The position numbers were made by a program, and so were the translations under genes. 64,000 nucleotides of DNA, from assembly GCA_963737285.1 (NCBI GenBank), contig CAVTRT010000002.1, forward strand, positions 682,001-746,000, read 5' to 3'. The stretch's first letter is position 1; the number at the start of each line of letters is the position of its first letter. This document shows positions 58,430 to 64,000 of the stretch, one piece after another. This DNA is from Trebonia sp963737285. Its GTDB lineage: Bacteria > Actinomycetota > Actinomycetes > Streptosporangiales > Streptosporangiaceae. A model generated the notes under the pieces. That model was not told the DNA's origin. It was given only the letters and a program-made list of their open reading frames with translations, and made no database searches.

Positions 58430-59368
58430 TCACCGTGTAACGACCGTCTTCGGATCGCTCACGTCGAAGTAGCTCGCCCGATCGCGCATCAAGATAGCAA
58501 GCTCGCGCGCCTTGACCCCGGAACCGTCAGCATCGCCCCACACCACCGTCTGCCCGCCGGACAAGTACAGGGTCACCGCCGACGGCAAGCCCGCGGCCGC
58601 AGTTCCGCTAGAGCCGACGGGGGACTCACTCACGGACACCCTCGCCACCTGCCGCGACAGCCACGACGGCAGCCCGGCCAGCACCTGGGCCACCGCGGCG
58701 ATGCCCGGGTCACCGCGTAGCTGGCTGCCTGGCACCGAGGTCACCAGTAGCGGCAGCCCGGCGGGCTTCGATGCCGAGTACGCCACGATGACCCCGTCGG
58801 GGTCCACTTTGTCATACCCGCCGCCGGACATCGCGACGGCCACGACGGGGACGCGCTCGCGCACCGTGATCGACAGGCCATCCGGCCAGTCCTTGGTAAC
58901 TCGCGCCGACGCCACCTGCCTGATGGCCTCAACCCGGGCTGCCACCTGCTGCGGGTCGACCCTGATCAGTGGCGTGCCGGAGGGCACGTCCGCCGCCGCG
59001 ATGACCTGCTCGGTCGACACGAGGTGAGTGCCCGTCACGGTGACCACCCGGACGACGAGCAGCCGTGACCCGAGCAGCGCCCAGCCGGCCACGCCCAGGA
59101 TGCCCACCAGTGCGAGCACGAAAAACGCCGGCCGCCACCGGCTTCCCCGGCTGGGCCGCCGCAACTGCCCGCGGCCAGTCCGGCCAGTCCGGTCGCCGGT
59201 GGAACTGGTGTTCTCGAAGATCTGGATCGGGCCAGAGGTCCGGGCATGATCAGCAGGACCAGCAGGGCCAGAGGTACGGAGCGGGCCAGAGGTACGAGCC
59301 GGGTCGGGTGTGCGAGCGGCCGCCGAGGTCCGGGCGGGACCCGGCGCCTGCCTGTCGTCCGCGCTCAC
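58430..59368 (-). CDS. ftsQ: Cell division protein FtsQ
   Basis: Bitopic divisome protein that links FtsB/FtsL to the septum. The 312-residue product has a cytoplasmic tail of about 75 residues with imperfect ARTSGP repeats, one transmembrane helix (about 83-103: FFVLALVGILGVAGWALL) and an extracellular POTRA domain (VVTVTGTHLVSTEQVI, about 108-178). The FtsQ C-terminal domain ends in LYLSGGQTVVWGDADGSGVKA. It starts at GTG 59368, overlapping the murC stop by 4 bases. Confidence 0.94.
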   Translation of the reverse strand: MSADDRQAPGPARTSAAARTPDPARTSGPLRTSGPAGPADHARTSGPIQIFENTSSTGDRTGRTGRGQLRRPSRGSRWRPAFFVLALVGILGVAGWALLGSRLLVVRVVTVTGTHLVSTEQVIAAADVPSGTPLIRVDPQQVAARVEAIRQVASARVTKDWPDGLSITVRERVPVVAVAMSGGGYDKVDPDGVIVAYSASKPAGLPLLVTSVPGSQLRGDPGIAAVAQVLAGLPSWLSRQVARVSVSESPVGSSGTAAAGLPSAVTLYLSGGQTVVWGDADGSGVKARELAILMRDRASYFDVSDPKTVVTR

Positions 59369-60792
59369 TGGCCGGCAACCCCTGTGCCCACGCCAGGCGA
59401 GGCCGCGATCTCCTCAAGTACCAGCGGTCCCAGCCGGGTAACGTCGCCCGCTCCCATCGTCAGCACTAGGTCGCCAGGCGCGGCGATGGACGCGACCACG
59501 CGGGGAACGTCAGCGGCCAGGGGCACGTAGTGCGCCTGGCCGCGCACGGCGTCGGCGACCAGGCGGCCGGACACACCGGACTCTGGGTCCTCTCTCGCGG
59601 CGTACACATCGAGCACCACCGCCACGTCCGCCAGTCCCAGCGCGGCCGCGAACTCGTCAGCGAAGATCCGCGTGCGACTGTACAGGTGCGGCTGGAACAC
59701 CGCGATCACCCGACCGTGGCCGACGATCTCCCTGGCGGCGGCCAAGTCGGCGACAAGCTCGACCGGGTGGTGCGCATACGTGTCGACGACCCGGACGCCT
59801 CCCGCCTCCCCCTTGGGCTCCATCCGCCGGCCCGCGCCCTGGTAGTTGCCCAGCGCCGCAGCGGCACTGGTCGCGGCAATGCCGAGCTCGGCCGCCACTG
59901 CCAGGGCGGCGGTCCCGTTCAGCGCGTAGTGCTGGCCGGGAACCTGGACCGTGACGTCTAGCGAGGCGGCCCCGGTCACGGTGAAGCTCGTGGTCATGCC
60001 CGCCACCTGGACGTCGCGCACCCGGTAGTCGGCCCCGGCAGACGCGCCGTAGGTGACCACCCGCAGGCCTTGGCCGCGCGCGTGGGCGGCGACCTCGCCT
60101 GCACCCGGGTCGTCGGCGCACGTGACCAGCAGGCCGCCCGCGACGATCCGCTCGCAGAACTCGATAAACGACGCCCGGTACGCATCCACCGTTCCGTAGT
60201 TGTCCAGGTGGTCGGCGTCCACGTTGGTGATGACGGCGGCGTCCGGTGACAGCATCAGGAACGACCCGTCGCTCTCGTCGGCCTCGACGACGAAGTCCCT
60301 GCCGGGTCCGTCGGCGGCGTTGACCCCGGTCGAGGCCAGGGTCCCGCCGATGGCGTAACCAGGCGCCGCGCCGACTCCCAGCAAGATCGTGGTGATCATC
60401 GAGGTAGTCGTGGTCTTGCCGTGCGTGCCGGTGACCGCGATCACCCGGCGGCCGGCCATGAGGGAGGCGAGTGCCCCGGCTCGGTGCAGCACCCGCAGCC
60501 CGCGACTGCGGGCCTGCGCGAGCTCGGGGTTGTCTTCGCGGATCGCGCTGGACACGACGAGGGTTTGGGCGTCGCCCAGGTTGGCCGCGCGGTGGCCGAG
60601 ATGCACCCGCGCGCCCAGCGACTCCAGTTCCTTCAGCGTGGCGGACTCCACCGCGTCGCTACCGGAGACCGGCATGCCTCGGGCCAGCATTATCCGCGCG
60701 ATCGCGGACATCCCGGCCCCGCCGATGCCAGCAAGGTGCACCCGCCCTAGGTCGCTCAGCGCAGGGACATCGGCGGGCTTGACGAGCGCCAT
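59365..60792 (-). CDS. murC: UDP-N-acetylmuramate-L-alanine ligase
   Basis: Adds L-alanine to UDP-MurNAc, the first peptide step of peptidoglycan synthesis. The 475-residue protein has the normal length: HLAGIGGAGMSAIA at the nucleotide-sugar domain, ATP loop GTHGKTTTT (122-130), EADESDGSF, and DDYAHHP-equivalent DTYAHHPVE in the central domain. It is coupled to ftsQ by 4-base overlap and lies 147 bases downstream of murG. Confidence 0.96.
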   Translation of the reverse strand: MALVKPADVPALSDLGRVHLAGIGGAGMSAIARIMLARGMPVSGSDAVESATLKELESLGARVHLGHRAANLGDAQTLVVSSAIREDNPELAQARSRGLRVLHRAGALASLMAGRRVIAVTGTHGKTTTTSMITTILLGVGAAPGYAIGGTLASTGVNAADGPGRDFVVEADESDGSFLMLSPDAAVITNVDADHLDNYGTVDAYRASFIEFCERIVAGGLLVTCADDPGAGEVAAHARGQGLRVVTYGASAGADYRVRDVQVAGMTTSFTVTGAASLDVTVQVPGQHYALNGTAALAVAAELGIAATSAAAALGNYQGAGRRMEPKGEAGGVRVVDTYAHHPVELVADLAAAREIVGHGRVIAVFQPHLYSRTRIFADEFAAALGLADVAVVLDVYAAREDPESGVSGRLVADAVRGQAHYVPLAADVPRVVASIAAPGDLVLTMGAGDVTRLGPLVLEEIAASPGVGTGVAGQ

Positions 60793-60939
60793 CAGGTGCT
60801 GCTCTCCTTCGCGGGGCTGGCCGACAGCCGGCCAGCCGGGGACGGCTGTTGCTGTTATTAGGGTGTTATTGTCCAGTCACCATGCCCGCCGGCACCATCC
60901 ACGCTGTCTGGCGGGCCCATGCCGCGTGCGGCGATCGGG

Positions 60940-62446
60940 TCACCGTGACTGCCGGTGCCGTCCGGGAGCCGGGCGCTGCCCTCCCAGTCCCTGCCCCAGC
61001 TGCTGGCCTGACGGGTCCTGGCTGAACGGCGACTGGCCGAGGGCGGACTGCCCCAGTGACTGCTGGCCGAACGGCGGCCGGCCAGGCTGCCCGCCCGGCA
61101 ACTGCCGCCCGGACGGCTGGCTCGGTGCCCGGTGCGACGGGGGCCGCAGCCCGGACGCGCGCTGGCTCGCCGCGCGCTGCCCGGTGGGCCGGAAGAAGCC
61201 ACCCTCCGGGACCGGTGCCGACTGGTAAGGAGCCGACTCGCCGGGCGCTGGCTGCCCCATGGGCGCACCCCAGGGGGCAGGGCCTGGCGCCTGCACATCG
61301 TCGGGGCCGCCGGGATCCTCGGCCGGCGCGGCGGCGGCGTCGGATGCCCGGGAATCGGATGCCCGGGGACTGGCGGCGGCCTCGATGACCGCGGCGGCGA
61401 GCGCCTGGTCCGCGTCCTTGCGCCCGAGCGTCGCCGCGGCCTCCGACATGCTCACGACCCGGTCGATATTGGTGAGAACCGGCAGCAGGGTCGACTTGAT
61501 CCACTCCGCGGTGAGCTCCGCGTCATCGACGAGCATGCCGCCGCCTCGCTGCACGATAGGCAGGGCGTTGAGCCGCTGCTCACCGTTGCCGATGGGCAAC
61601 GGAACATACACGGCCGGCAGCCCCACCGCCGTGAGCTCGGCACAGGTCATAGCGCCCGCACGGCACAGGGCGAAGTCCGCGGCGGCGTAGGCGAGGTCCA
61701 TCCGGTCGACGTACGGGACGGCGACGTAGGGGACGTGGCCGGCCTGCGCGGAAACCTCGCCGGTGTTCTTCGGCCCGGTCACGTGCAGGATCTGCACTCC
61801 GGCCGCCCGGATGGCGCTCGTGGCACCGGCCAGCGCCCGGTTCAGCGAGCGGGCCCCCTGGGAGCCGCCAGTCACCAGCAGCACGGGCATGTCAGTGCGC
61901 AGGCCGAAGTGGGCTCGTGCCTTGTCACCCATCGCCAGCCGGTCGAGCTCGGCGATCTGGCGCCGGATCGGCAGCCCGATGCACTGCCCGTTCCGCAGTT
62001 GCGTATCCGGCTGCGAGGTGTACACGTACGTGGTGAGCATCGCGCCGAGCCGGTTGGCGATGCCGGGCTTCGGGTTCGCCTCATGCACCACGATCGGCAC
62101 GTTGTGCCGCTTGGCCGCGAGGTACGCCGGCGTCGCGACGTAGCCGCCGAAGCCGACGAGCACGTCCGCCTGCACCTTGTCGAGGATCTGCCCGGCCTTG
62201 TGGACCGCCCCGGCCAGCCGGCCCGGCACGGTCAGCAGCTGCGGCGTGACCCTCCGGGGCAGCGGCACCGGAGGGATGAGCGCCAAGCTCATACCCTCGG
62301 GCCGGCACCAGGCGGGTCTCCAGGCCGCGCTCGGTGCCCAGGCACGTCACCGAGATGCTCTTGTCGGCCTGCCGCAAGGCGTCAGCGAGCGCGAGGGCCG
62401 GCTCGATGTGCCCGGCTGTCCCCCCGCCGGCAAGAACAACCCTCAT
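60940..62446 (-). CDS. murG: UDP-GlcNAc:lipid I transferase MurG (one-base frameshift, long C-terminal tail)
   Basis: Transfers GlcNAc to lipid I, giving lipid II, at the inner membrane face. Start ATG 62446 gives MRVVLAGGGTAGHIEPALAL. The frame breaks near 62285: GAGCTTGGCG should lose one T to give RGYELALIPPVPLPRR, making 501 residues. MurG marks: GFGGYVATPAYLAA, VHEANPKPGIANR, LVTGGSQGARSLN, LCRAGAMTCAEL. The catalytic protein ends near residue 360; about 140 further residues are a Gln/Pro/Gly-rich tail (QSLGQSALGQSPFSQD) not usual for MurG. The indel in an essential gene is probably sequence error. Confidence 0.93.
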
Positions 62447-62502
62447 ACCACGCTCCTCGCTCTTCACCCGGGTCCCGTGCTCATGTATACCCAGCAGCCC
62501 CG

Positions 62503-63840
62503 TCACCTCTGTTTACCTCGGCCAAGCCAGCTTAGAACGTGTTCCCCGACGCTGGGGCCACGTGCGGCCAATGCCTGCGCCGCTCCGGGCTCGCGGCGGG
62601 CGAAAGACATGAGCATGCCAAGCGCGACCATGGTCACGAGCACGGACGATAGCCCCTCGGAGACGAGCGGCAGCGGGACTCCGGTGATCGGCAGCACGTT
62701 GATCACCGCGCCCATGTTGACCACCGCCTGCATGACGATCCAGATCGTGATGGCCGCCGCGGCCAGCCGGGAGAAGCCGTCCTCGGCCCGCCGCGCCACG
62801 CGCAGCCCGGCGTAGGCGAGCGCCCCGTACAGCGCGGTGACGCAGAGCGTCCCCACCAGCCCAAGCTCCTCACCGATGATCGCGAAGATGAAGTCGCTCC
62901 AGTCCTCCGGCACCCAGCCCCACTTGGCGCCGCCAGCCCCGAGGCCGACGCCGAACCACCCGCCAGAGCCGAGCGCCCACTTGCCCTGAATGCTTTGCTG
63001 GGCCGGGCCTGTCGGGTTGGTCTGCGGGGACAGGAAGCCGGTGATGCGCGACAGCCGGTAGGGCGAGGTCACCATGAGCAGGACCAGAACCAGCCCCATG
63101 AGGATCAGCATGAGGGTGAACAGCCGCCCTGGCGCGCCAGCGACCCACAGCAGCGCGAGGAAGATGATCACGATGATGAACGTCGTGCCCAGGTCATCAC
63201 CCGCCATGACCAGCATCGCGATCAGCCCCGTCACGGGCATCAGCGGGATCAGCATGTGCCGCCAGTCCGCCAGCAGCCCTAGCTTCTCCTTGCGGGCGAG
63301 CAGGTCCGCCCCCCACAGCACCAGCGCGAGCTTAGCCAGCTCCGACGGCTGGAACTCCTCCGGCCCGATCCGGATCCAGCGGCTCGCCCCGTTGGTCTCG
63401 TGGCCCACCCCGTTGATGAGCGTCAGCCCGAGGCCGATGATCGAGATCGCGAGCAGCGGGTAGGCGGCCGCCCGGAACAGCCGGGGTGAGGAGCGGGAAG
63501 CCAGCCAGGCCAGCGGGCTAGCGACGACCACTCCGATGAGCTGCTTGAAGAAGTCCGAGTATGGCGACTCGCCGTCGGTCAGGTCCTTGATGGACCCGGT
63601 CGATAGCACCATGGCCAGGCCGAGCAGCAGCAGCAGCGCGGTGATCCCGAGGATCAGGTAGTACGGCGCCAGCGGCCGTGCGATGAGCTCGCGCAGCGCG
63701 TGCATCCGGCCGCGCAGGCCGCCGAGACCGCGCAGGCCGTCAAGACCCTGCAGGTCGACGGGCGAGTCCCCGGCCGGCCCGAACTGGTCGACATCGGCCT
63801 CGGGAGCAAGGTCAGGATCAGAAAGAGCGCGGGCTCGCAT
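62503..63840 (-). CDS. ftsW: Septal peptidoglycan polymerase FtsW
   Basis: SEDS glycosyltransferase that polymerises lipid II at the septum with its class B PBP partner. The ATG at 63840 (GGGAG just upstream) gives 445 residues; a GTG at 63975 would add 45 basic residues. About ten transmembrane helices run from residue 50 to 420. SEDS marks include the catalytic-loop region with GGASRWIRIGPEEFQPSELAK, DLGTTFII, and the C-terminal GVPLPLVSEGLSSV. It is followed by murG. murD, its usual upstream neighbour, would lie beyond the window end; no gene is visible in 63976-64000. Confidence 0.95.
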   Translation of the reverse strand: MRARALSDPDLAPEADVDQFGPAGDSPVDLQGLDGLRGLGGLRGRMHALRELIARPLAPYYLILGITALLLLLGLAMVLSTGSIKDLTDGESPYSDFFKQLIGVVVASPLAWLASRSSPRLFRAAAYPLLAISIIGLGLTLINGVGHETNGASRWIRIGPEEFQPSELAKLALVLWGADLLARKEKLGLLADWRHMLIPLMPVTGLIAMLVMAGDDLGTTFIIVIIFLALLWVAGAPGRLFTLMLILMGLVLVLLMVTSPYRLSRITGFLSPQTNPTGPAQQSIQGKWALGSGGWFGVGLGAGGAKWGWVPEDWSDFIFAIIGEELGLVGTLCVTALYGALAYAGLRVARRAEDGFSRLAAAAITIWIVMQAVVNMGAVINVLPITGVPLPLVSEGLSSVLVTMVALGMLMSFARREPGAAQALAARGPSVGEHVLSWLGRGKQR

Positions 63841-64000
63841 GACTCCCAGTTTCCTAGGGACACCCGCCCATTCCCGGCACATCCGGCGCGTGTCGCGCAA
63901 CTGTCGCCCGGACCGTCGCGCTACCAGGCGGGCAACCGCGGCGCCGCGGCGGTGGGCGAAGCCGAAGATGGACACAACGTGACATAAGGCACCATGTCTT

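Overview
The window is chromosomal DNA from a high-GC actinomycete. The evidence is strong GC bias in third codon positions, an actinobacterial division cluster (ftsW-murG-murC-ftsQ-ftsZ-yggS-sepF-yggT-divIVA followed by a divergent ileS), a histidine operon in actinobacterial order, and WhiJ/AbaA-type developmental regulators. A spore-forming or filamentous member such as a Streptosporangiales relative fits best, but that is inference. No rRNA, tRNA or CRISPR array was seen.

Layout. Positions 154-3861 (minus) hold hisD-hisC-hisB-hisH, with a four-helix membrane protein just upstream (3871-4467). Positions 4569-5800 hold two coupled genes of unknown function, then an eight-codon stub (5814-5840) where foreign DNA begins. 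Positions 5960-24400 are an accessory island. It contains two Tn554-like tyrosine-recombinase trios: a scrambled left copy (5964-8696) and a nearly complete right copy (11633-15752). Between them lies an orphan polymorphic-toxin tip with its immunity gene, split by an IS4-family element that has a perfect 10-bp target duplication. To the right is a full-length RHS/YD-repeat toxin of about 2,690 residues with its own immunity gene (15753-24389). A divergent secreted lectin/VCBS-type protein (24607-28609) shares the toxin's promoter region. Positions 28678-35808 hold a RecQ-like helicase fused to a phosphoribosyltransferase-like tail, an epoxide hydrolase, and dnaE.

Positions 35978-39763 are the most interesting region. 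It is a tightly overlapping minus-strand operon encoding a methyltransferase-like protein, a small unknown protein, two related oxygenase-like proteins and a 65-residue peptide, with a helix-turn-helix regulator upstream. Three exact 10-bp tandem repeats lie in the operon's promoter region. It looks like an uncharacterised peptide-modification (RiPP-like) locus. Positions 39693-46474 are a run of regulators (two HTH/DUF5753 proteins, DUF6879 and DUF397 proteins, an anti-sigma-type ATPase, a TPR-type regulator, two GntR-type proteins), a duplicated CxCG zinc-finger-like protein, a methyltransferase pseudogene and a CHAP-type cell-wall hydrolase.

Positions 46486-64000 are core genome: rluD-lspA-traR/dksA, ileS, then the division and cell-wall cluster. 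FtsZ, FtsQ and MurG carry unusually long low-complexity extensions, and a 16-bp tandem repeat lies between ftsZ and ftsQ.

Caution: at least ten otherwise intact genes, including the essential dnaE and murG, are broken by single-base indels, mostly in short G/C or T runs. This pattern suggests residual sequence error rather than real pseudogenes, so frameshifts here should not be over-read.
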